A stretch of 64,000 nucleotides of DNA from Lachnospiraceae bacterium (GTDB lineage Bacteria; Bacillota; Clostridia; Lachnospirales; Lachnospiraceae), in contig SVFO01000002.1 in assembly GCA_015056795.1 (NCBI GenBank), positions 114,600 to 178,599 of the forward strand. The letters are read 5' to 3'. The position numbers and the translations under genes are program-made. A model generated the notes under the pieces. That model saw only the letters and a program-made list of their open reading frames with translations, ran no database searches and was not told the origin of the DNA. This document shows, piece after piece, positions 18,701 to 27,039 of the stretch; within the stretch, counting starts at the first letter, position 1, and every line of letters begins with the position of its first letter.

Positions 18701-20403
18701 TTCATGCGGATGCGGACACCCGTAAAATAATCCACGTCCTTCAGCGTCATCAGCGCCGTCAGGGTATTCCCGGAATTCACGCCCCACTTATAGACAAAAT
18801 TGTCCGTATCTCCGGGCCAGGTACCATAATATTCCTCGGTCGCGCTTCTGAGCAGAACCTCACCCGTGCTGGCCTCATTTCCCTTGGCATTGACATAGTT
18901 CAATCTCATATATAGGTCGGACTTTGTTGCCGCAGCGGCAATGTCGTCCGTCGTGATCTGGATCAGATAATACTCATTATTGTCAGGCACCGACAGATGA
19001 TCCTGACCGTCCTTAAATTCATAGTTTCGAAGCTTCATGTCTACCAGGCCGTTCCCCGCACGGAAGAGATCGCCCTTCGAATCTCCCGACACGCGGTACA
19101 GAATCGGATCTCCCGTAAAATCATAGGAGAGCTGCGCCCCATCCACCGTAACCGACATGGAGGACTTGCTCATGTCATAGACCGCCATACAGGTCAGGCG
19201 AATGTCGTCGGTTCCACCCTGGTTAACCCTCCTGACCTGCGTGCCATTACTCCCGCTGTATTCAAGCTTCGCCTCCTTCATCGCGTCAAAGGAACCGATG
19301 GATGCCTCCACCTTAGTGATCTGCATACAATCCGGAAGCTTTCCGGCAAAGGCGATGGTCTCACCCTGCTGCCCGATGCCCCAGACCTTCTTTTCCGAGG
19401 CCGAGCTGACCCCATTATTCCAGGACCAGACAACCGTATTCATGATCACGGGAATCCTGACAAAGCGATATTTTCCAAAAGCGTCCAGATACGTCACGGT
19501 GAGTGTCATGGTCTCAGCCACACCCTTTGCGTCGTTCAACTGATACGTGCCGTCACTATACTGAGCCATCAGACAGTCAAACCCGCCGCCAACGACATCC
19601 GCAAAATCCATGCGAATGCCATAGGCATGTTCTGATGCAAAGGGATGATGCGCATAGGAAATGCCTGAGAAATTCGTCCTAAGGACCGCCTTTTGATCCG
19701 TGCGCATGTAATTTGCAACGCCGCCCGCAGGTCTCCAGTTGTTCGGCTGATTTGTCAGTTCGGCGATCAAGTCGCCGTCGAAATCCAGATACCAGGTATC
19801 AGAGATTTGCATTGCCATCTTGAGGCCCGCCGTTCTGTTCACCTTATAAAGCTGCATACGCGTACAGGTCCAGTCCCGGTCGCTTCCAAGGAAGCCCTCC
19901 AGTCTCTGGACAGACTTGATCGGAACCTCCGTGGTAAAGAAATACTGATCCACGGAATTGGTCTGCAAGCCCTTGGCGGTAGTCTCCCACGGCGGCTTCA
20001 CTTCGGAAATAAAATTCCAGCCCTTTAACCAGTCCGTACTTCCCTTGTCATCGCCATAGGTCTTCAATTCCTTATAGCTGTTTTCCAGAGAATCCTCATT
20101 CGGAAAGATGAACTGCTTATGCTTCTTATTATCCGTTCCCGTATACCGGATCTCGAGGAATTCCACCGCTGATCCTGCGTTGACACCCGTTGCCACCTCA
20201 AGAAGATACCCATTGGTGGTAGCCGTTCCCTGCTCCGCCGCCTCCGCCTTCAAGGAAGGAAGCGTTAAGGAGGTGAGCACCATAACCAGGGCGAGCCCCA
20301 TCGCGCATGCACGCCTCGACAACACCCTACACCTCGTGATTCTTTTCGCATTCCTGTTCAACAATTTCTCTATCACCGTCATAGCATCACCACACACTCT
20401 CAC
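15547..20403 (-). CDS. Giant exported beta-rich surface protein (1618 residues)
   Basis: The N-terminus has a basic region and hydrophobic core (MGLALVMVLTSLTLPSLKAEAA), a Sec signal peptide cut near residue 56. The rest is beta-rich and repetitive. Several ~150-residue blocks end in phrases like VTGIRIIPDDTSEDSKKYDK, FTGVRIRMKEAPAGQ, ITGLRLATIGDIEA and IRRIELMPRSADYSGTAGW, which by eye suggests PLAT/LH2-like sandwich repeats. The C-terminus is a low-complexity run of G-T-G-T-G-E-S-S-A-G-G units. No LPXTG motif or C-terminal membrane span is visible, so attachment is unclear. The start could be the GTG at 20403 (GAGGG close by) or the ATG at 20382. Lying between STAS and lipoprotein genes of the secretion block, it is a candidate surface or adhesive component of the apparatus. 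Confidence 0.75.
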   Translation of the reverse strand: MRVCGDAMTVIEKLLNRNAKRITRCRVLSRRACAMGLALVMVLTSLTLPSLKAEAAEQGTATTNGYLLEVATGVNAGSAVEFLEIRYTGTDNKKHKQFIFPNEDSLENSYKELKTYGDDKGSTDWLKGWNFISEVKPPWETTAKGLQTNSVDQYFFTTEVPIKSVQRLEGFLGSDRDWTCTRMQLYKVNRTAGLKMAMQISDTWYLDFDGDLIAELTNQPNNWRPAGGVANYMRTDQKAVLRTNFSGISYAHHPFASEHAYGIRMDFADVVGGGFDCLMAQYSDGTYQLNDAKGVAETMTLTVTYLDAFGKYRFVRIPVIMNTVVWSWNNGVSSASEKKVWGIGQQGETIAFAGKLPDCMQITKVEASIGSFDAMKEAKLEYSGSNGTQVRRVNQGGTDDIRLTCMAVYDMSKSSMSVTVDGAQLSYDFTGDPILYRVSGDSKGDLFRAGNGLVDMKLRNYEFKDGQDHLSVPDNNEYYLIQITTDDIAAAATKSDLYMRLNYVNAKGNEASTGEVLLRSATEEYYGTWPGDTDNFVYKWGVNSGNTLTALMTLKDVDYFTGVRIRMKEAPAGQQDDDYQCKSFQIYAVTSLGKRKVTWQSGYDKSLNGMHTRVNVTRQFNGKTSTIKILDFDKRMLVQQDQELEMDFESLSVENIVENSFDITDYRISYEEAMQDFNFTKARKTYTVTVNVFDDSVATDDYGNVVSSGGNGDAGSENLFYFQLLFEDGSSCYELANQQLMGDRFASGAAESFQISTNQDYGEVTGIRIIPDDTSEDSKKYDKLRIDNIKVTETGVTGTHDCWVANDVGWIGVAYTEEQETTGPGGRKGRTAAEMGKTKTIDYTTKVVQLEVAIHTNETEQDEGYASQFHGRMYGQFTVVQNNGERRQLETFDLVEKIYEYRNKKSGNTKGYAVSDKASMFRTGHTDRFYVDIDDVQEVVALDLTMEQLDDPYNWAIGGVSLRLITEKGVLRINTNDEYDYQRDTEPEVVCTQRSEGSPAHLVKAKAAGKPVTENIPFTENYINLGDEYKTKTSKITRVPASQGDELNVFIFPREGGNAEPFNNYNLDIELNYAHVYGPIYYTGGRMKKYTPPEGSATGRKMFYMTGLKAEGMIDLNKVSIKANTGGADVKMCYLDYAIIQQVRSGVVIANYYIDCGDVNYFYGQGKFATTDPGAIGYKDQQRVTFQFGITTQESNLIPDKVDMAVALRYKLANDPNNTEYLTPYVFLSDQNVDTIRAGQVVDLIFNQMFVGEITGLRLATIGDIEATVDAAFVSTARTDTTGKPTHTEHYSFGNGVIVTTAPITIFKTAVGVDDPEAVRCVSFAFKTSEAGKTENSGTDGPVYMRLYTADANGVVNAPVEVDDIRRYMVGGGENFETDQLQYVRFLVKGATSIRRIELMPRSADYSGTAGWTLDYAMAQMDGEAVDKRIVGERIYEGTLKRITFANVTVKANTWNWNDKKNAYDQKLVQDKTAKMIALAEKPFLIQANVTGSELGYVVTAVEVMDDEYESGELTTYLKRDGSSYVFTPPKEEDTKYYRITVASAEVPEAKVVIELSVKGIETPAGTGTGSGTGTGESSAGGTGTGESSAGGTGTGEGSEGGTGTGEGGAGTGEGGGA

Positions 20404-20483
20404 CTATCCCTCGCGGGACTGTTAAACTTCAGCTGATGTCCATCGAAAGCCATCCAATACCTCACCCCGAGTTTCTCGATACC

Positions 20484-20795
20484 TTAGATGAAGTTCAACA
20501 GCCCTGCGAACCCCGTAATTTCAAAGACCTCCATGATGTTGTCGTTCACGTTGCACAGCGACAACACCCCGCCCTTCCTGTTCATCTTGATGTGCGTCTT
20601 TTTCAAAATGCGAAGCCCCGCGCTGGACAGATAGCTCAGCTCCGCCATATTCAGAATCAGATGATCGAAACGGTCTGATGCCTCTTCGAAGTACTTTTCC
20701 GCATCAATCGAGGTCTGCGAATCCAGCTTTCCGAAAAGCAAAAGCTCGCCCTCATCCCCTCGATTCACCAATTTCATGTCCAGTTTTGCTGCCAT
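20484..20795 (-). CDS. STAS-domain protein (anti-sigma-factor antagonist type)
   Basis: A 103-residue single STAS domain: beta strand GELLLFGKLDSQTS, then LILNMAELSYLSSAGLRIL. The Ser57-Ser58 pair sits where SpoIIAA/RsbV-like proteins are phosphorylated by their partner kinase. It starts 12 bp after the VirB4-like gene behind AAGGAGTAGAACC, so it is translated with the secretion genes. No anti-sigma kinase or PP2C phosphatase gene lies in the window. It may answer to a partner elsewhere or have been recruited as a structural or regulatory subunit of the ATPase; that is inference. The family call itself is firm. Confidence 0.8.
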   Translation of the reverse strand: MAAKLDMKLVNRGDEGELLLFGKLDSQTSIDAEKYFEEASDRFDHLILNMAELSYLSSAGLRILKKTHIKMNRKGGVLSLCNVNDNIMEVFEITGFAGLLNFI

Positions 20796-20807
20796 GGTTC
20801 TACTCCT

Positions 20808-23800
20808 TTATCCCTTTGCCCGCTTCTTCTTACGCAGCATGGAAACGATCTTCCCCAGATCCTCCAGGGTTACGTCTGCCACGCCTCCCTCGGGCGCATA
20901 ATCATCGAGCTCCACGTCGCCCTCAGGCAGAGACTTCTTCGAGTCAGCGATGGTCTTAGCCTCGGACCGCAGCAGGCTCATAATGTCAAAGCCATCCTCG
21001 TTATCGTCGTCTTCATCGGAAACACCCGCCTCTGTCTCAAAGAAGCCGTCAAAGTCAAAGTCATCCTCCTCGGCTTCCCCGTCCTCAGATGCTTCGTCCT
21101 CTTCTTCATCCAAAAGCTCCTCCGGCTCTTCCTCGTCCTCAGGCGCCTCCAGCTCCTCCAGCTCTTCCTCCGTGAGATCTTCCTCCGTGTCGAACTCTAA
21201 AATCTCGTCCAGCAGGCTGTCCTCTTCGAGATCCAACGCTTCCTCGTCTTCCTCAGTCTCATCCGACAGCCCTAATTCAAACAGGTCATCCTCGTCGCTC
21301 TCAGATTGTCCCTGAGCGGAGCTGCCAAAGGTCACTCCCTCCGCACGGATTTCCTGCATTACCTGCTCCATCACCTGGCTGCGGATGTCAGCCACCATCG
21401 CACTGTAATCCACCGGAGGCTGCGCCGTGGGCCCTGCGACGGGCTGCTGCAGCTGCGGTGCGGGTGCGACGGGCTGTCTGAATGCCTGCACAAAATCTGC
21501 CAGCACGTCCTTCAGCTCTCCGATGACCTGCGTCGTATCATTTGCCTTTTCGCCTGCCGTCCGTATTGTCGGTGTCTCGTATACCTCACGAGTCCTGTGG
21601 ATCTCCCCGGCTTCGTATGCCTCATCCGCCTCCTTCTGACTTCTCCGGTCTCCGTCCTTTGGCGTCCTCTGAGCCATGCGGCTGGCGATCAGCGCATCCA
21701 TGTCCTCATCCGACATGCCAAGGTCATCATCCTCCAGCTCCTCAAAGGAAACCTTCTTGGACGAAGGCATCGACTTCTGAACGGATCTGGCAGTTTCGTA
21801 AGCATTGCCCTGCTCTTCCGTCAGTTCTTCAAAGCGGACCCAGTTCTTCTGCTCCTGGTCCGCGTTCTGGAACGCAATGACCTGAGCCTTCCTGTTTTCC
21901 TTACTGTTTGCGTCATGTGCCTTGCGGCTTGCGCCAATAAAGCTCTCCCATGCCGCCGCGCCGTCCGTGCCCGTAAAGTACCTGCTGTGGAACTCCCTTT
22001 CCTGGAACATGTCGACCATGTTCTTCGGAACCTCCACCCTGAAGGTGGAACGGCTCGTTGCGCTCATAACGGTAAAGGCCTGCCCTCTGGGCGCCTGAAT
22101 GATCTGCTCCTGCTCGACCTCACTGATGCCGCCTGCCTTTTCATACAGCGTGCACAGATCGTGCATGTCATTGGGCGCCAGTGCAAAGATAAAGCTGTAC
22201 TGACAGGCATTGATGATTGCCGTTGACTTTCTCGCAATCTCCTCACTTCCGACAAAGTCCTTGATGTTCTGCGTAATGACGATCTGCATACCGTTATACT
22301 TACGGATACGCTTTGCCAGCTGGAACATAAAGTCCAGCGCAATGGGGAACTTCGAGTCAATGAAGACGTGCGCCTCATCAATGACCACCACAACCTTACG
22401 CTTCAGGCCGTATTTGCTGTTATAATCCCTGTTTTTAATAATCTCGTTATCTATGTATTTCAGCACCAGCAGCATCTGCGCATTGGCGATGGTGGTGTTC
22501 CGGTTGGAAAGCATTGCCTGGAAGTTAAACACCGTAAAGTTTTCATCCGTCGTGACCGTAGAGGGCCCGTTCCAGATGTTGGCGTTTCTTCCCCCCGTGG
22601 AAAACTTCGCGACATAATTGATCAGCGTGCGGAGCATGGAACGAATGTACTCGTTTTCCGTCCGCTCAAATTCCTCCAGAACGGCGTCATACAAATCGTC
22701 AAAGATCGGATAATCCTCGGGACGGAGCTTCGAAAGATCCGTTTCGGGCGTAATGCCGCGGTTGGTGTAAAGCCTCTCCGTCAGGTTGTTTAAGTACTCC
22801 AGCGCATCCTTCTCGATCTCCGGCAGGATCTGGCGGTAAAACTCCTCCAAAAACTGCAGGTGGGTTGCAAAGCTTCCCGCCGCGCTTCCGCCCTCGTCAT
22901 CATCCAGCGCCGTAATGATGTGGAAGGGATTTAACCTTCCGTACTGGGCATTCGCCACGTTAATGACCTTGCCGTGCAGATTGTGGGCCAGCTCCGAATA
23001 CTCGTTCTCGGGGTCGAGGATGAAGATCTTTGCGTCCTCACTTGCAAGGTTTGACAAAATGCTCTTCGTCGCGTAGGATTTACCGGAACCGGACTTACCG
23101 ATGATCACCATGTTGGAGTTGACGCGCTCCGAATCCCTGCGGAAGAAATCGATAAATACGGGAACGCCGTCGCTTGAACCCAGCTTAAAGCCGCCCTCGT
23201 CGGAAATATGCGCATAGATCCAGGGGTAGCATGCCGCCAGAGAATTCGACGGAATGCCGCGTCCGTTTTTCATCTCAGGGTCATAGGCGCTCACCTGCGA
23301 TCCGATAAAGGCGCTCATCTGGTTAAAGAAATTGTCGTTTAAGCGGAAATTGTTTTCCTGCCATGCCCTGCGAACCGACTTCTTCATGGAGGAAATTTCG
23401 GGAAGCATTGTCTCCAGCTTTTCTACACCCATGGCAAGACGGGTACTCTGAACGTCATAGGCCGTCACGTAGACGTTACACTCCAAAAGCTCCTCACCCT
23501 CGCCCTGCAGCGTGGCAAGAAGATCTCCTAAGGTTTCAATGTGGTTTTCCAGCTCAATTCTCTTGGAGTCCACGCCCGTTGCATTATACTGTCCGCGCAG
23601 CTCCTGCAGGGAGCGGTCGATGGTACGGATTGCCTTGCCTCTGTCCATGGGACTGCACTTAATGACAACCTTCGTCGCAGGCATGGAAAGCACGTTTGCA
23701 AGCCATGCGTCGTCCACCCAGGAGGGATATTTCACCACGCGGAAGTTGTGGGTGACAATGTTATTGACCTCCACCGTGCGCACCTTCACGTTCACGCGCT

Positions 23801-25166
23801 GCGGCATCGCCCACTGCGCGTAATCCTCAGGTTGATACTTTTCAATGTCACGCTCGTTAAAATCCAGTTGATTCGTGTATTTTAAGAAGATTGCAAGCTC
23901 CTTGGTATCCAGCCTTCTGACCGTCATCTCTCCCTTCGTCAGGGAATCCATGGCGTCCCTGGTCTGAAGCTCCAGCTGCTTTTTATCGCTTTCAAAAAGA
24001 ACAATGTAGTAAAAAGGCGCTATCACCTGCTTATCCGTGCAAAGGCCCTCGAGTTCTTTCAGCCTGTCATTTTCAATGTCGATCCTGGCCTGAAACTCCA
24101 GCTCGCTCATCATGCCACTCTCATAGGACTTGCGGAGCTGATCGAGCTTTAACCTCTCCTTCGCAAGATACTTGTCGTAAATAATGGGGCGCTCCAGCTT
24201 TACAATGTTCGCCGCAAAGCCCAGGTGAATGCTCCTAAGTACCCTGCCGACGCCCAGCTCGATCGAATTGTTGCGTCTGTGCTCACTAAAGAACCGAAAC
24301 TCCACGGGGTCGATCTCGATCACGGTGCCATAATACTTTCCGCCATATTCGATGTAATCATCCTTGACGTCGGTAAATGCCATGACATCTTCCATAAATC
24401 CGTATTCCGAATTATCCGACCGCTTCTTCGCCTGCTTTTGCGTTTCCGTTCCGGCAGTACCCTTATTACTTGCCGCATCCTTACCGTTTACCGATTTTGC
24501 GGCAGCACTCCTTACTGACGTCTTACGCGGAACCGTGGCGTCCCCCATGGAAGGCGCCGGGAAACGATCCAGCTTCTCGCCCCGTTTCTTTGCTTCCTTC
24601 TTGGCTGCGCTCCGGTTCGCCCTGGCGAGCCATATGGCGTCCTTTTCCTGCTCCGTCGCCTTCTTGCTCTTCAGGATCTTATTTTCGAGTTTTATGACCT
24701 CCTTCTCGGAGAGCAGTACCTCTTCCTTCTCCCGTGCTGCTTCTCCCTCCGCAAAGGACTCCTCAGAGGAATACTCCCCTTTCTCCTCGAATCCTTCTTC
24801 GAGACCATCCTCGTCGTTATTCCCCTTTGCCTTCTCACGGTATTGCCTAATAAACTCCTCCTTGATCGTTCCATTGCTGTTCTGAAGGATCATCTCATCA
24901 TCATAGACCTTCTCGTACCTTCTGAAGTAAGCAAAATGCTTGATCATGTTTAAGACCATGACATAGGTCGGCTCTGTATCCAGCCGGAATAAAAGCATGC
25001 CCGAAACGATCAGGATGATGATGGCAAATACAAACTTAAAGGGCAGGGAAGAGATCAGCACCAACAGGATCATTGCCACGCCGATGCCGCCGATCAGTAC
25101 GTCCCATAGGGAAATTCCCTTGAACAACTCTATCTGAACTTTTGTCTTTCCGGGTATTAGTCTCAT
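20808..25166 (-). CDS. VirB3-VirB4 fusion ATPase of the type IV secretion system
   Basis: 1452 residues, far longer than usual Gram-positive VirB4 proteins (about 650-850). Residues 1-~95 are a PrgI/VirB3-like membrane domain with two spans (LWDVLIGGIGVAMILLVLIS; FKFVFAIIILIVSGMLL). A charged linker reaches ~245. The CagE/TrbE/VirB4 domain follows, with Walker A GKSGSGKS at 690-697 and Walker B VVVVIDEAH with DEAH at 930-933, then the ITQNIKDFVGSEE motif. The final ~250 residues are intensely acidic (runs of E and D) and end in a short basic KKKRAKG. VirB4 powers pilus assembly and substrate movement at the inner membrane. Good GGGAG ribosome site. Confident as VirB4; the length of linker and tail is odd. 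Confidence 0.95.
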   Translation of the reverse strand: MRLIPGKTKVQIELFKGISLWDVLIGGIGVAMILLVLISSLPFKFVFAIIILIVSGMLLFRLDTEPTYVMVLNMIKHFAYFRRYEKVYDDEMILQNSNGTIKEEFIRQYREKAKGNNDEDGLEEGFEEKGEYSSEESFAEGEAAREKEEVLLSEKEVIKLENKILKSKKATEQEKDAIWLARANRSAAKKEAKKRGEKLDRFPAPSMGDATVPRKTSVRSAAAKSVNGKDAASNKGTAGTETQKQAKKRSDNSEYGFMEDVMAFTDVKDDYIEYGGKYYGTVIEIDPVEFRFFSEHRRNNSIELGVGRVLRSIHLGFAANIVKLERPIIYDKYLAKERLKLDQLRKSYESGMMSELEFQARIDIENDRLKELEGLCTDKQVIAPFYYIVLFESDKKQLELQTRDAMDSLTKGEMTVRRLDTKELAIFLKYTNQLDFNERDIEKYQPEDYAQWAMPQRVNVKVRTVEVNNIVTHNFRVVKYPSWVDDAWLANVLSMPATKVVIKCSPMDRGKAIRTIDRSLQELRGQYNATGVDSKRIELENHIETLGDLLATLQGEGEELLECNVYVTAYDVQSTRLAMGVEKLETMLPEISSMKKSVRRAWQENNFRLNDNFFNQMSAFIGSQVSAYDPEMKNGRGIPSNSLAACYPWIYAHISDEGGFKLGSSDGVPVFIDFFRRDSERVNSNMVIIGKSGSGKSYATKSILSNLASEDAKIFILDPENEYSELAHNLHGKVINVANAQYGRLNPFHIITALDDDEGGSAAGSFATHLQFLEEFYRQILPEIEKDALEYLNNLTERLYTNRGITPETDLSKLRPEDYPIFDDLYDAVLEEFERTENEYIRSMLRTLINYVAKFSTGGRNANIWNGPSTVTTDENFTVFNFQAMLSNRNTTIANAQMLLVLKYIDNEIIKNRDYNSKYGLKRKVVVVIDEAHVFIDSKFPIALDFMFQLAKRIRKYNGMQIVITQNIKDFVGSEEIARKSTAIINACQYSFIFALAPNDMHDLCTLYEKAGGISEVEQEQIIQAPRGQAFTVMSATSRSTFRVEVPKNMVDMFQEREFHSRYFTGTDGAAAWESFIGASRKAHDANSKENRKAQVIAFQNADQEQKNWVRFEELTEEQGNAYETARSVQKSMPSSKKVSFEELEDDDLGMSDEDMDALIASRMAQRTPKDGDRRSQKEADEAYEAGEIHRTREVYETPTIRTAGEKANDTTQVIGELKDVLADFVQAFRQPVAPAPQLQQPVAGPTAQPPVDYSAMVADIRSQVMEQVMQEIRAEGVTFGSSAQGQSESDEDDLFELGLSDETEEDEEALDLEEDSLLDEILEFDTEEDLTEEELEELEAPEDEEEPEELLDEEEDEASEDGEAEEDDFDFDGFFETEAGVSDEDDDNEDGFDIMSLLRSEAKTIADSKKSLPEGDVELDDYAPEGGVADVTLEDLGKIVSMLRKKKRAKG

Positions 25167-25183
25167 AGCTACTCCCTCTGTGC

Positions 25184-26944
25184 TTAGAAGTTACGGTCAC
25201 GCATGCTTGCCTTCGTCTCATTCCATTTTCTCTGGATGTCCTGGCCGATGCTGCTTCCGCCGCCGCCACCGCCGCCGGCGCCACCTCCACCGCCTTTACC
25301 GCCGCCGGCAGAAGCCTGTATGGCTTGCTTTGTCTTGTCATAACCATACTTGACAAATCTGGCAGGTGCCGTCATGGTACTCCAGGTCGTCTTGGCAGAT
25401 GCCCTGGCAGCATCCTGAGTTGCGTGTGCGGACGCAAAAGCTCCGGTGCCTGTCAGAATGCCCGTGGTAATGCCGTTTGCCTTCTTGGCTGCCATGTAGC
25501 AGGAAATCACCAGCACGACCTTCGCCAGGAAGTTCATAAAGCCGGAATCAAACAGCTCCAGCTTGCTGCTTAAAACAATCGGGATCACGATCAGGACAAG
25601 CCGCATGGTGATCACGGTTCCATACACGCTAAAGAGCTGAACTATAAAGGCCTGCGTCCACTGCTTTCTCTTCTCGCCGTCGTCGATGGGCTCCACCGCA
25701 AAGAAGAGCGGTCCCACAATATACAGGAACAAAAGCAGGAAAATTCTGACCGTACAACTGAACAAAATATAATACAGATTGATCAGCAGGATAATGCCGA
25801 TCAGCAGCGTAAGCAGATAACTGTAATCCCCCGGCGCAAAGCTGAAATCCTTCTTGCACACGTCGAAGTCGTACATGTCCTTATAGCCGTAATAATATGC
25901 GCTTCGAAGGCCGTCCGTGAGCTCGGGATTGACGTTATAATCCGAGTTTTTCGCTGCATCAAAGGTACCCAAAACAAACAGGAACCGATCCAGGGGAATC
26001 GTCTCGTTCTTCGTCTGAAATTCCCTCTTATAGCTTTTCAGCGGACGAAGATTTCGGTTCGTCTTTAAGGCGTTCATGGCATTCTTGATGCTTGAAGCCA
26101 CACCCTCATAATAGATGTCGACGTACAGATCCTTCCTGAGGTTCGCCGAGTGCGCGATGTCCTGCAGAACGGACTGCCAGGTGTCAATCTTCTTTCCGTC
26201 CCTGACGGTCTCATAATAAAAATCAAACACACCCTGCCTTTGCAGATAGTACAGATCGGGACGGATCTCATTAAAGCAGGTGTTCACGTTATAGGTACTT
26301 GTGGACGATTCACTCAGTGAATAGTTGGCAATCGTATTCAGGACTCGCCCCATGGCGGCATATTGCTCATCCGTAAAGGTAATGGACTCCTTCTGATCCA
26401 ATACGTCGGCATAGTCGAAAATATAGGTGATCTGCGTCATCAAAAGGCTCGTAAAGGTCAACAGGACTGCCATGATCACGTTCATGCTCACGATCAGAAG
26501 AAGGCTCTTTGCCAGACTTCCAAGGATGTTCCCCAGGGAACGCTGATCCTTATCCCGCCCGTCAAACATCTTCCGCGCCACGGCGATCATTGCCGCCGCA
26601 AAGGCAAGCACGATGCCAAGAAGCGCAAAGCCCCAATAGATGTTATTTATGGAATGGTTGTTGAAAAAGACGTCCAAAAGATGGGTCGGCTCCCCGTCAT
26701 ACTTCACCGCGCTCTGTCCCGAAAACACCTTGAACATCTGGTCCAGATATCCCACCAGCTTACAAAGGCCCGTAACGATCAGATAAAAGAACCGGTAAAA
26801 CACATTCTCCAGGACATATTCAAACGCGCTTTTCAGGGCATCCCCGATCATGTCCGGTATGTCCGTAAAAGCATCGCCGACATCCTCGAAAAAGCCTCCC
26901 ACGTCCTCTGTGAAAAAGTCAGCTACGTCGTTAAAAAAATCCAT
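25184..26944 (-). CDS. VirB6/TrbL-like polytopic membrane channel protein
   Basis: 586 residues. An amphipathic N-terminus (MDFFNDVADFFTEDVGGFFE) precedes six or more membrane spans: FYRFFYLIVTGLCKLVGYL, FALLGIVLAFAAAMIAV, LAKSLLLIVSMNVIMAVLLT, the long LLTLLIGIILLINLYYILF region with IFLLLFLYIVGPLFF, then VQLFSVYGTVITMRLVLIV and FLAKVVLVISCYMA. A ~170-residue extracytoplasmic loop sits between spans three and four. The C-terminus is glycine-rich (GGGKGGGGGAGGGGGGG). This layout and its position next to VirB4 match the VirB6/TrbL subunit of Gram-positive conjugation systems, which forms the membrane channel. It ends 18 bp before the VirB4 gene. Confidence 0.88.
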   Translation of the reverse strand: MDFFNDVADFFTEDVGGFFEDVGDAFTDIPDMIGDALKSAFEYVLENVFYRFFYLIVTGLCKLVGYLDQMFKVFSGQSAVKYDGEPTHLLDVFFNNHSINNIYWGFALLGIVLAFAAAMIAVARKMFDGRDKDQRSLGNILGSLAKSLLLIVSMNVIMAVLLTFTSLLMTQITYIFDYADVLDQKESITFTDEQYAAMGRVLNTIANYSLSESSTSTYNVNTCFNEIRPDLYYLQRQGVFDFYYETVRDGKKIDTWQSVLQDIAHSANLRKDLYVDIYYEGVASSIKNAMNALKTNRNLRPLKSYKREFQTKNETIPLDRFLFVLGTFDAAKNSDYNVNPELTDGLRSAYYYGYKDMYDFDVCKKDFSFAPGDYSYLLTLLIGIILLINLYYILFSCTVRIFLLLFLYIVGPLFFAVEPIDDGEKRKQWTQAFIVQLFSVYGTVITMRLVLIVIPIVLSSKLELFDSGFMNFLAKVVLVISCYMAAKKANGITTGILTGTGAFASAHATQDAARASAKTTWSTMTAPARFVKYGYDKTKQAIQASAGGGKGGGGGAGGGGGGGSSIGQDIQRKWNETKASMRDRNF

Positions 26945-27039
26945 GCTTTTTCCCCTTTATCCTTGCAGCCGTCCAATCCCTGACCACCTCGCAGAGCCGG
27001 GCCACAGGCCGTAAATTCCCCTTTTGTAACCAGGCAGTT

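Noticed and set aside
15547..20403. Sortase-anchored (LPXTG) surface protein
   Set aside because: No LPXTG-like motif, hydrophobic span or basic tail at the C-terminus; the end is a glycine-rich repeat.
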